Part shown: piece by piece, positions 6,081 through 12,502 of the stretch
How the letters are laid out: each line of letters begins with the position of its first letter
Position numbering within the stretch: position 1 is the first letter of the stretch
Source of the DNA: Firmicutes bacterium UBA4975
GTDB taxonomy: Bacteria > Bacillota > Proteinivoracia > UBA4975
DNA length: 13,470 nucleotides
Reading direction: 5' to 3'
Assembly (NCBI GenBank): GCA_002397155.1
Contig: DGZR01000014.1
Coordinates: 2,324 to 15,793, forward strand
Notes under the pieces: generated by a model
Databases searched by the model: none
What the model saw: only the letters and a program-made list of their open reading frames with translations
What the model was told of the DNA's origin: nothing
Position numbers and translations under genes: made by a program

Positions 6081-7064
6081 CTAGAGCAGGCCCAATTTTT
6101 CTGCCTGTTCCCGGATGTTGTCCCGGACCAGAGCCGCTAATTCCGGGGGAGCGACGACGTCCACTTCGGCTCCCATGCTCAGCACCCAGGCCAGAATTTC
6201 TTCCAATAGGCCCACCCTTTTAGTGAACTCCAGACCGCCCCCGGGCAGCTCCCGGAGAGAATCGGCTTTATTGCCCATGTATTCCTTGATGTAGTTTGCA
6301 GCCGCCTTGGGAAAGCGCAAAACAACCTGGTAATCTCCCTCTCCCTTTAGGGCATTCCAGCAGTGCTTGCTGTATTCTTCGTAGTCAAAAGAGGGATCGG
6401 TTTCAAACAGGGTCTCCAGCATTTCCGCCTCCAGGATTCGGTCTAGGCGAAATTCCCGCAGCGCATCCCGGACGATGCACCAGGCCACCACATAGTACTG
6501 GGAGCGGAAGTAAATGGTGTAGGGGTGGATGATCCGCAGGCTGCTGTCCTTGGCGCCAAAGGCATGGTAGCGAATTCTAACTGCTCGCTGCAGGCGAATG
6601 GCATCGGCAATGAGCTGGAGCATCTGGCTGCCCCGGCCGTCCCCGGGATACTCCACCCGGAAGAGCTGGTGCAGGTCCAAAAGGTATAGGCGCTGGGGTT
6701 CCGGCAGGCCGTTGATGATCCGGTCGGTGAGCTTTTTGCCCGCTTCGGCCACCGGATCACTGCCCAGACTTTCCAGAAGCCGGTTCATGAAGACCACCGC
6801 CATCAGCTCGGCAAAAGAACACTGGATTTTATCCAGCTTAAAATTATCCAACATCTTATAGTAAGTCTTCTGGCCCCGCTTTTCTTCGGTGATGGGAAAA
6901 ATGCTGCCCAAATCATCGATATCCCGATAAATTGTCCTCAGGGAGACTTCTCCGATCATGCACTGGTTCAGCTCTCGGTGCAGATCTTCGGCGCTGCGCC
7001 CCCCCTTGCTCCAGGACAGGGCCCGCAGCAAAAAGTGTTGGCGCACTAATGGGCTCGTGGTCAT
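6081..7064 (-). CDS. WYL-domain HTH transcriptional regulator (YafY/PafBC type)
   Basis: DNA-binding regulator of 327 residues. The N-terminal winged helix-turn-helix covers about residues 5-70 with the recognition segment VSLRTIYRDIDDLG (40-53). The WYL sensor domain spans about 150-212, with HPYTIYF, YYVVAWC at the WYL position, and the signature REFRLDRI at 203-210. A C-terminal WCX-like extension follows. Members of this family respond to nucleic-acid or nucleotide ligands and control DNA damage, defence or metabolic genes. The ATG at 7062-7064 follows GGGAGGT. A longer open frame reaches upstream but passes through the promoter-like TATAAT. The gene stands alone between the lipoprotein terminator and the UPF0173 hydrolase, which is its only obvious candidate target besides itself. 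No defence or CRISPR genes are in the window. Confidence 0.9.
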   Translation of the reverse strand: MTTSPLVRQHFLLRALSWSKGGRSAEDLHRELNQCMIGEVSLRTIYRDIDDLGSIFPITEEKRGQKTYYKMLDNFKLDKIQCSFAELMAVVFMNRLLESLGSDPVAEAGKKLTDRIINGLPEPQRLYLLDLHQLFRVEYPGDGRGSQMLQLIADAIRLQRAVRIRYHAFGAKDSSLRIIHPYTIYFRSQYYVVAWCIVRDALREFRLDRILEAEMLETLFETDPSFDYEEYSKHCWNALKGEGDYQVVLRFPKAAANYIKEYMGNKADSLRELPGGGLEFTKRVGLLEEILAWVLSMGAEVDVVAPPELAALVRDNIREQAEKLGLL

Positions 7065-7082
7065 GATCCGACCTCCCGCCTT

Positions 7083-7114
7083 ATTATATAGCTCCGTTTT
7101 TATATTCGCCCCAA
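7083..7114 (-). promoter_or_regulatory. Weak sigma-A promoter candidate for the WYL regulator
   Basis: On the minus strand the sequence TATATAAT (TATAAT at 7083-7088) has TTGGGG at 7109-7114 upstream. The spacer is 20 bases to TATAAT or 18 to the overlapping TATATA. The predicted start falls very close to the ribosome site, so this is tentative. Confidence 0.3.
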
Positions 7115-7154
7115 TGACTGCTATTTCCTGCCGCCGACAGCTCTCCCGCATCAG

Positions 7155-7180
7155 CAAAAACACCAACCCGGAGTCGGTGC
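7155..7180 (-). terminator. Rho-independent terminator of the acpS-nnr-lipoprotein cluster
   Basis: The minus strand reads CACCGAC, five-base loop, GTTGGTG (7 pairs including one G-T), then five T. It begins within a few bases of the lipoprotein stop codon at 7182-7184 and insulates the WYL regulator gene. Confidence 0.8.
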
Positions 7181-7181
7181 T

Positions 7182-7661
7182 TTAGTGCCAGATGAATTCT
7201 TCTACATACAGGCTCCACTCTGGGGCCAGCTCGGCTTCCAGGGGCAGCCCTTTTTTTACTTTGAGGCGGTAACCCTGGTGCTCGACCCACTCCCCCTGGA
7301 GGGTAAGCTCCGGGGCGGCGGCAAACAGGCGGGCGATTTCGCTCAGGGTGTAGTAGGGCACCTGCCGGGGCACGTCTTGCCACTCTAAGTCCCCTTCATC
7401 CAGGTCCACTAAGAGTACGTCGCCGTCGTATTCCAAGCGCAGGGCGCCCCTGGACATCTGGATGTCCAGGACCAGGGTCTCACCCCGGGATTCCCTAACC
7501 AGCATCTCCAGATCGGCATCCTTCTGATGAAAGACAAGGCGGTACTTGGCCTGCCAGTTCTGGCTGACCGCCGTCTCGGCCCACTCCTGAGCCCGGTTGG
7601 CCGGATTGCAGCCCCCCAGAAGTAACAGTGCAACAAGCAGGCCCGGCAGCCAACGTCTCAT
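7182..7661 (-). CDS. LolA/GerS-like lipoprotein
   Basis: Secreted lipoprotein of 159 residues. The start is the ATG at 7659-7661: it gives a compact type II signal peptide, two Arg, a hydrophobic stretch and the lipobox LGGC, with Cys18 as the lipidation site. The TTG at 7710-7712 would add a long polar N-terminus and has no ribosome site. The ribosome site here is itself weak (GGGGG in a GC-rich segment). The mature part is rich in alternating beta-strand patterns like LolA/LolB-type barrels (for example LRLEYDGDVLLVDLDEG). A LolA-like lipoprotein beside acpS and nnr, often with alr beyond, is a common Clostridia arrangement. GerS, needed for spore germination in Clostridioides difficile, belongs to this kind of protein. 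The GerS role is inferred from fold and context; alr is not present here. Confidence 0.72.
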   Translation of the reverse strand: MRRWLPGLLVALLLLGGCNPANRAQEWAETAVSQNWQAKYRLVFHQKDADLEMLVRESRGETLVLDIQMSRGALRLEYDGDVLLVDLDEGDLEWQDVPRQVPYYTLSEIARLFAAAPELTLQGEWVEHQGYRLKVKKGLPLEAELAPEWSLYVEEFIWH

Positions 7662-7711
7662 CGGGCCGGGCCCCCAATACCTGGATTTTTCACGGGAATC
7701 CCCTCCAGTCA

Positions 7712-7741
7712 ATTATATCTTTATCGGGCTGGAAGTATTCC
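7712..7741 (-). promoter_or_regulatory. Sigma-E-like promoter candidate upstream of the GerS-like lipoprotein
   Basis: The minus strand carries GGAATACT (7734-7741), seven of eight matches to the sigma-E -35 pattern GKMATATT. After 14 bases comes GATATAAT (7712-7719), six of eight matches to CATACAMT. It lies in the 88-base gap after nnr, so the lipoprotein could be made independently of nnr in the mother cell. The TATAAT inside it could alternatively serve sigma-A, but no -35 fits. Confidence 0.4.
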
Positions 7742-7749
7742 CGGCAATT

Positions 7750-9258
7750 TCAATAGGTATAGAGCAGGTCTACTGCCTTGGGCACAGCCGCCAGCACGTC
7801 CCGGGGCAGTTGGCCGGCGCTGCCGCCCTGGGCGGCCGCCAGTTCGGAAGCCGTGCCCAAGAGCCAGGTAGCGGCGCAGGCGGCGGCAAAGGCCTGGGCC
7901 CCTTGGGCCAAAAGACCCAGGAGCAAGCCGGTGAGGATGTCCCCCGAACCCCCGGTGGCCAGTCCTGGCGTGCCCGTTATATTTAGGGCGGCCATACCCC
8001 CGGGGTCGGCAATACAGGTAGTGGCGCCCTTGAGGATGACGGTGCAGCCCCAGGCCTTGGCACCCCGCCTGCAGGTGCCCAAGGGGTCGGCCAGGACCTC
8101 CTCCACCGTGCAGGACAAAAGCCGGGCCATCTCCCCGGGATGGGGGCTTATCACCGTCGGGGCCGAGCGCAAGGGAATTCCCGGAGCCAGGGCATTAAGA
8201 GCGTCAGCATCAAGGGCCAGGGGCAACTGGGATTTTACCAAGCTGTGAACCAGCGCCCTAGTGCCGGGGCATACCCGGCAGCCCGGGCCGACGGCGGCCG
8301 CATCGTATTCGCCCAGTGAAACCTGGGCTGCTGCTTCATGAGAAAATTCTCCCTTGCCGGTGGAGGGCAGGGGCAGGGTCAGGGCCTCCCAGACCCCCGC
8401 CGCCAGCAGGGGCTGAATCTCGCTGGGAGTGGCCGCTGTCAACAGGCCCAGCCCCGAACGCAGGGCCCCCGTCGCCGCCAAAAGGGCGGCGCCGCTCATA
8501 CCCCGGCTCCCGGCCACCAGGAGGCCGTGGCCAAAGCTGCCCTTGTGGCTGTCCGCCCTTCGCGGGGCCAGCCCCTTCGCCCCCTGGGTACCGTCGTTTA
8601 AAACCAAGCCCGTTCCCCGCAGCAAGGAGGCGGGCAGGCCGATGGGATCAAGGTGGATCCGTCCCACCGCCTGGCGCCCCGCCGAGGTGTAAAAGCCCGC
8701 CTTGGCCAGGCCAAAGGTGGCGGTGGCCTCGGCTTGCACCAGCGGACCGGAAGGGGGCAGAAAATCCGCTGGCAGGCCGGAGGGGATGTCCACCGCCAAG
8801 ACAGGGGCCGGGTTTTGGTTCATGGCGGCGATTGTTTCCGCCGCCCCCTGCCGGAGTTCGCCCCTGAAGCCGGTGCCCAGCAGAGCGTCGACAATCAGGG
8901 CGCTATGTTCCAATTGCCCGGGCCCCTCGTACTTTTCCCAGGGCAGGGAAAAGCTTTCGTAGATCTTTTGCTGGATGGCGGCATCCCCTCTCAACAGAGC
9001 GGGGTCAGTTCCGGCCAGGACCCTGACCGGGACGGAGCGGGCCGCCACGTGCCGGGCTAATCCCCAGCCGTCGCCGCCGTTGTTGCCTGCCCCGGTGATC
9101 ACCGTCACCGGCCCCCGGGGGCAAAGGTCAAAGGCTACCCGGGCGGCAAAAGAGGCGGCCGCCTCCATGAGGTTGTTTCCTGACAGGCCGTAGTCCAAAA
9201 TGGCCTTTTGATCAATTTCCTGCATCTGGCCCCCGGTGGCCAGCCACTGTTGGGTCAT
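7750..9258 (-). CDS. nnr: Bifunctional NAD(P)H-hydrate epimerase / ADP-dependent NAD(P)H-hydrate dehydratase
   Basis: Repairs damaged nicotinamide cofactors. The N-terminal domain epimerises R- and S-NAD(P)HX, and the C-terminal ribokinase-like domain dehydrates the S form to NAD(P)H using ADP. At 502 residues it has the normal fused length. The epimerase half shows GNNGGDG at 58-64, then VDALLGTG and DIPSG. The dehydratase half starts near residue 240 with KGSFGHGLLVAGS. It also has ISPHPGEMARL, ILKGAT and the nucleotide-binding NITGTPGLATGGSGD, whose GSGD is at 437-440. All key motifs are intact. The ATG at 9256-9258 lies three bases after the acpS stop, and the preceding GGGGAGGGG serves as ribosome site, so the two are translationally coupled. 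Confidence 0.96.
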   Translation of the reverse strand: MTQQWLATGGQMQEIDQKAILDYGLSGNNLMEAAASFAARVAFDLCPRGPVTVITGAGNNGGDGWGLARHVAARSVPVRVLAGTDPALLRGDAAIQQKIYESFSLPWEKYEGPGQLEHSALIVDALLGTGFRGELRQGAAETIAAMNQNPAPVLAVDIPSGLPADFLPPSGPLVQAEATATFGLAKAGFYTSAGRQAVGRIHLDPIGLPASLLRGTGLVLNDGTQGAKGLAPRRADSHKGSFGHGLLVAGSRGMSGAALLAATGALRSGLGLLTAATPSEIQPLLAAGVWEALTLPLPSTGKGEFSHEAAAQVSLGEYDAAAVGPGCRVCPGTRALVHSLVKSQLPLALDADALNALAPGIPLRSAPTVISPHPGEMARLLSCTVEEVLADPLGTCRRGAKAWGCTVILKGATTCIADPGGMAALNITGTPGLATGGSGDILTGLLLGLLAQGAQAFAAACAATWLLGTASELAAAQGGSAGQLPRDVLAAVPKAVDLLYTY

Positions 9259-9261
9259 CCC

Positions 9262-9633
9262 TTACCCCTCCCCGATACAGATTGCCGTCGCCCTTTCCCG
9301 GTCATGGCTGAGGGAAATATGCAGCCGGCGGATACCCCGGCGGGCGGCCGTCGCCGCCGCTTCTGCCACTAGATTCACCCCGGGCTCACCCCCGGGACCG
9401 TGGAGCACTTCAACTTGCTGCCAGGAATGGCCGACTAGCCCTGTGCCCAAAGCCTTGAACACGGCTTCTTTAGCGGCAAAAAGGGCGGCTAAGCGGGACC
9501 AGGCCCTTCCCCCCCCGGGCAGTTGGGCCAGTTCGGCCTCGGTAAAGAGCCGCTCCCGCAGGCGGGGGCTTTTACGAATGGCCTGAGCCACCCGGGCGAT
9601 CTCAATGCTGTCTATCCCGACCCCGATAACCAC
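9262..9633 (-). CDS. acpS: Holo-[acyl-carrier-protein] synthase AcpS
   Basis: Transfers the 4'-phosphopantetheine arm of coenzyme A to a Ser of acyl carrier protein, activating fatty-acid synthesis; a cytoplasmic trimer in known members. The start is the GTG at 9631-9633: AGAGGAG lies eight bases upstream and the product then begins MVIGVGIDSIEI, the classic AcpS N-terminus, at 123 residues, the usual size. An ATG 36 bases upstream lacks a ribosome site. Motifs seen are the metal-binding Asp in GIDSIE, the RLAALFAAKEAVFKALGTG helix with its catalytic Glu, and the C-terminal LSLSHD-like strand (here ISLSHDRERATA). It heads the acpS-nnr pair. Confidence 0.95.
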   Translation of the reverse strand: MVIGVGIDSIEIARVAQAIRKSPRLRERLFTEAELAQLPGGGRAWSRLAALFAAKEAVFKALGTGLVGHSWQQVEVLHGPGGEPGVNLVAEAAATAARRGIRRLHISLSHDRERATAICIGEG

Positions 9634-9713
9634 TAAAACCGCTCCTCTAGGGGGCAGTCCGACCCCCATTATTTTTCATCCCTGCTCCCTTCCGGAATAC
9701 AGGGCTGTCTTCC

Positions 9714-10280
9714 CTAGGGTAGCCCGCCGACCCGGAGGGAGGATTCTCCCTCCCCGGTCTGATCCATAGCGCGGATGCCCTGGCTTTCCAAAATCAGCAC
9801 CAGGTCCTTCCCGCGACTCCAATTATCCAGACCTACCTTGATAACCTTCGGCCGACCGAATAGATTTACTCGGTTACTGTTTAGGTAAATGGTATTTTCC
9901 TCAATCCGGTAGCTGAGAAAGCGGTCCCAGGTGTAGATCCGGCCCAAGTACATACCCTCTTCCCGCACCTGTCCTCCCATGAGGGAAAAGGCAATTCCGC
10001 TGAGACTGCTGACCAAGCCTTCCAAAGCACGGTAAAAGGACCCGTAGTAGTGGGACAGAGCCCAAGCAGGTAAATCAGGGTTCAGGGCGCGGAGTTTGAG
10101 CCCGGCGGAGACTGTCCAGGCGAAGAAAATGACTGTGGCCACCCAGGAAATTGCCCGGCCGGCGCTACCACCCTGGGTTTCCACCCGGGTAACCCTGGGT
10201 CCCAGCAGCCACCCGAGGCGAAGCCAGGTGAGCAGGGTAAGGGAGCTCATGAGAGATATATAGACTACCGTCCAGACCAC
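9714..10280 (-). CDS. Membrane protein with C-terminal PH-like (DUF5673-like) domain, function unknown
   Basis: A 188-residue protein of unknown function. I prefer the GTG at 10278-10280, which follows AAGGGGGG at a good distance. The upstream GTG at 10314-10316 (200 residues) has no ribosome site and lies next to a promoter-like TATACT. Two hydrophobic segments lie near residues 1-26 and 42-62, with a third weak one around 90-104. The last 85 residues form a beta-rich domain starting YLGRIYTWDRFLSYRIEEN and continuing with NSNRVNLFG and LDNWSRGKDLVLILE. This resembles the bacterial PH-like or DUF5673 domains that follow membrane helices; the match is from memory. It precedes acpS by 80 bases on the same strand and probably shares its transcript. 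Confidence 0.7.
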   Translation of the reverse strand: MVWTVVYISLMSSLTLLTWLRLGWLLGPRVTRVETQGGSAGRAISWVATVIFFAWTVSAGLKLRALNPDLPAWALSHYYGSFYRALEGLVSSLSGIAFSLMGGQVREEGMYLGRIYTWDRFLSYRIEENTIYLNSNRVNLFGRPKVIKVGLDNWSRGKDLVLILESQGIRAMDQTGEGESSLRVGGLP

Positions 10281-10320
10281 GCCCAGTTCCCCCCTTCCTC
10301 TTGCTCGGTATTTCACCGTT

Positions 10321-10350
10321 AGTATACATCAAATTGGGGAAAGGAAACAA
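10321..10350 (-). promoter_or_regulatory. Weak sigma-A promoter candidate for the membrane protein-acpS-nnr transcript
   Basis: On the minus strand TATACT (10321-10326) is preceded, after 18 bases, by TTGTTT (10345-10350). The -35 is poor. A start near 10313 would leave a 33-base leader before the preferred GTG at 10280 and would exclude the longer start. Confidence 0.3.
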
Positions 10351-10373
10351 AAGCCCCCACGAAAGAGGGGCCT
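10345..10373 (-). terminator. Rho-independent terminator of the PTS-like gene
   Basis: The minus strand reads GCCCCT, loop CTTTCGT, GGGGGC, then TTTTGTTT. It is a six-pair GC-rich stem with a T-tail, 23 bases after the stop of the EIIC-like gene. Confidence 0.8.
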
Positions 10374-10396
10374 AAAGAGCATGGGCAGTAGGATTT

Positions 10397-11404
10397 TTAG
10401 TGCTCCAGCTTCATATCCCCCGGCTTAATCCAGCCCAGGCGGCGGAGCAGCTCGGTGCAGGCCAGGCTGATGCAGGCGGGAGCGACAAAGTGAAGGATGA
10501 GGACTTGCCAGAACACCGGCCAGGAAAAGCCCATGGCGGTAAAAGTCATGATCTGGCCCACCAGACCGCTGGTGCCCATTCCGGCCCCATAGGGGTTGTT
10601 CGTGAGCTGAAAAAGCACCGAGGCAAAGGGAGCGAGGACTATCCCCGCCAGGGTGGGGGGGATGAGGATTCGGGGATTTTTTACAATGTTGCCGATCTGG
10701 AGCATGGAAGTGCCGATTCCCTGGGAAAACAAGCCGGAAACCCCGTTCTCCCGGTAACTGGCCACGGCAAAGCCCACCATCTGAGCGCAGCAACCGATGG
10801 TGGCGGCGCCGGCGGCGATTCCCTCCAAGCCCAGCATGATGGAGATGGCGGCGCTGGAAATCGGGGCGGTAAGGGCCAGCCCCATCAAAGTACTGACGAC
10901 AATGCCCATGAGGAAGGGCTGGAGCTCGGTGGCCCACATTACCAGGTGGCCCAAGGCGTCCATCCCCCCCTTGATTGGGGGCCCCACAAAGGTGGCCACC
11001 AAGTAGCCCAGGGCGATGGTGACAAAGGGGGTAAGAATTATGTCCAGTCTGGTCTCGTCGGCGATGAGTTTGCCGAATTCCACTCCTACCAGAGCAGCCA
11101 AGTAACTGCCCGCCGGTCCCCCCAGTTGGTACCCCGCCGCCCCGGTGACCAGGGAGGCAAAGAGGACAAACTTGGGCGCTTTGAGCCCATAGGCCACAGC
11201 TACCCCTATGGCAGGCCCCACCATGTTTTGGGCTAGGGCGCCCATTTCCACTAAAAAGGAGATGCCCAACTGTTCCCCGGCGGTCTTGACGATCAAGCCG
11301 ACGATCAGGGAAGAAAAAAGACCAAGGGCCATGTAGCTAAGAGCGGTGACCAGGTAAGTCCGCAAGGAGAGGTCCACCCCTTTTTGCCGCAAAAAGTCCC
11401 TCAT
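10397..11404 (-). CDS. PTS_EIIC_2-family membrane protein (stand-alone EIIC-like transporter)
   Basis: Polytopic membrane protein of 335 residues, matching in size and appearance the PTS_EIIC_2 family (PF13303). Relatives are annotated as PTS sugar transporter subunit IIC with unknown substrate. About nine or ten hydrophobic segments are visible. The family hallmark near the C-terminus, PYGAGMGTSGLVGQI, is present, as are LTAPISSAAISIMLGL and a Gly/Ala-rich stretch with two Cys (IGCCAQ). No EIIA or EIIB domain is fused, and no phosphotransferase gene is nearby. Sugar phosphotransfer is therefore unproven, and a facilitator or sensory role is possible. The start is the ATG at 11402-11404, preceded by AAGGTGG; the TTG just upstream is ignored. 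It has its own terminator and is divergent from the DUF4349 gene. Confidence 0.85.
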   Translation of the reverse strand: MRDFLRQKGVDLSLRTYLVTALSYMALGLFSSLIVGLIVKTAGEQLGISFLVEMGALAQNMVGPAIGVAVAYGLKAPKFVLFASLVTGAAGYQLGGPAGSYLAALVGVEFGKLIADETRLDIILTPFVTIALGYLVATFVGPPIKGGMDALGHLVMWATELQPFLMGIVVSTLMGLALTAPISSAAISIMLGLEGIAAGAATIGCCAQMVGFAVASYRENGVSGLFSQGIGTSMLQIGNIVKNPRILIPPTLAGIVLAPFASVLFQLTNNPYGAGMGTSGLVGQIMTFTAMGFSWPVFWQVLILHFVAPACISLACTELLRRLGWIKPGDMKLEH

Positions 11405-11500
11405 CAACTGACACCACCTTCTCCTATTTCTCCTCCCTATTCTTATTACAAACCGGCGAAAAAGGCAAGGACCGTAACATCATCCGCCAAAAATCCCCCT

Positions 11501-11514
11501 ATTTCCCCGGAAAT
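11501..11514. promoter_or_regulatory. Palindrome ATTTCC-CC-GGAAAT next to the 0A box
   Basis: A 14-base inverted repeat with two central bases, four bases from the 0A box in the 224-base divergent region. Its dyad shape suggests an operator, and it is too short to be a convincing terminator. No regulator can be named. Confidence 0.3.
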
Positions 11515-11518
11515 TTTT

Positions 11519-11598
11519 TGTCGAAAAACATCTTCGCAATTTACCGATACCGACAAAAAGGTTCAGTAGCAGGTAAACCTAAACCCTCTCCCGAATAT
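11519..11598 (+). promoter_or_regulatory. Spo0A box and sigma-H-like promoter for the DUF4349/MutS-like operon
   Basis: TTTTTTGTCGAAAAA contains an exact 0A box (11519-11525). A weaker CGACAAAAA sits at 11551-11559. Downstream, GCAGGTAAA (11569-11577) matches the sigma-H -35 RNAGGAWWW at eight of nine positions. After 12 bases CCCGAATAT (11590-11598) matches RNNGAATWW except for the first base. The inferred start near 11606 puts the 0A box about 80 bases upstream, similar to the layout of spoIIA, which is Spo0A-activated and sigma-H-dependent. The promoter call is by eye. Confidence 0.5.
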
Positions 11599-11628
11599 CT
11601 TATTAGTAAAGTGAGGGGGTTTTTAGTC

Positions 11629-12477
11629 ATGTTCAAAAGATCGATGACCCTGTTACTGGTCCTTTTCCTGGTCCTTGGCCTGGCTGCTTGCAGCAGCGGC
11701 AGCAAGGAGTCCCGCCCCCAAGACTATAACGGCGGAGGTGAACCCGCCCCCGAAGCCCCGGACACTGGACCCGGGGAAGTAACCCAGCGCAAGGTTATCT
11801 ACGAGGGCAGCCTGTCCGTAACCGTAGCCGAGTTAGATAAAGCGGTCCAAGAGCTCAATGCCAAAGCCGAAGCTCTGGGCGGGTTTATCGCCAGTTCCAG
11901 CCGGAATAACTCCCAAGACTCTCCCAGCGCCCGCACTACCTTCCGCATCCCCCAGGCCCGCTACCAGGACTTCCTGGCCTTTGCCCGGGGCCTGGGTGAG
12001 CCGGGGAATGAGTGGATCGACAGCACCGACGTGACTGAGGAGTTCGTCGACCTGGATGCCCGCCTTACCAACCGCCGGGCCCATGAAGAAAGGCTGCTGG
12101 ACATGCTGACCGTGGCCACCAAGGTGGAAGAACTGCTTACGGTGGAAAGAGAATTGGCCCGGGTCCGGGAAGACATAGAAGTCATTGAAGGGCGCCTGCG
12201 TTTTTTGGGAGAAAAGGTCGACCTGGCCACTATAACCATTTCCCTCGCCCAGTCTCCCGGCAGCACCGAAGTGCCCGGCATCAAGCCGGTGGGCCTCAGC
12301 GAAACTATGCGCCGCGCCCTGAAGGCCATCAGCCGCAGCGTCACCCTTTTCCTCGATCTCCTGAGCTACCTGGTGATTGCCCTGGCCGGCTTGCTCCCCT
12401 TTGCCATTCCTGCCCTGGCCGCCCTTTGGCTCTTGGTTCACCTGAGCCGGAAAAGGAGTAAAAAACACCAGGCATAA
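11629..12477 (+). CDS. DUF4349 lipoprotein with C-terminal transmembrane helix
   Basis: Membrane-anchored protein of 282 residues in the DUF4349 family (PF14257), whose function is unknown. The start is the ATG at 11629, after GAGGGGG. It begins with a type II signal peptide, lipobox LAAC with Cys21 as lipidation site, then a low-complexity Pro/Glu/Gly linker to about residue 45. The DUF4349 core (about 48-240) shows RKVIYEGSLSVTV, the EFVDLDARLTNRRAHEERL segment and a coiled-coil stretch rich in Glu/Arg (about 140-195). A transmembrane helix near 240-270 is followed by a basic tail (RKRSKKH). It is thus anchored at both ends with the core outside the cytoplasm. The MutS-like gene follows after 25 bases, so they form an operon. 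A 0A box and sigma-H-like promoter lie upstream. Confidence 0.9.
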   Translation: MFKRSMTLLLVLFLVLGLAACSSGSKESRPQDYNGGGEPAPEAPDTGPGEVTQRKVIYEGSLSVTVAELDKAVQELNAKAEALGGFIASSSRNNSQDSPSARTTFRIPQARYQDFLAFARGLGEPGNEWIDSTDVTEEFVDLDARLTNRRAHEERLLDMLTVATKVEELLTVERELARVREDIEVIEGRLRFLGEKVDLATITISLAQSPGSTEVPGIKPVGLSETMRRALKAISRSVTLFLDLLSYLVIALAGLLPFAIPALAALWLLVHLSRKRSKKHQA

Positions 12478-12502
12478 GAAAAAGCCCTGGAGGTGAAACC
12501 CC

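Noticed and set aside
8316..8867. Plus-strand Pro/Arg-rich frame opposite nnr
   Set aside because: Antisense to intact dehydratase motifs; composition reflects GC-rich codons only.
8885..8895. Near-matches to the 0A box such as GTCGACA inside nnr and elsewhere in coding regions
   Set aside because: They miss one position, lie inside conserved coding sequence and have no promoter context.
10400..11236. Long plus-strand open frame (278 codons) opposite the EIIC-like gene
   Set aside because: Antisense to a clear polytopic membrane protein. The product is Gly/His/Gln-rich low-complexity sequence without a recognisable domain.
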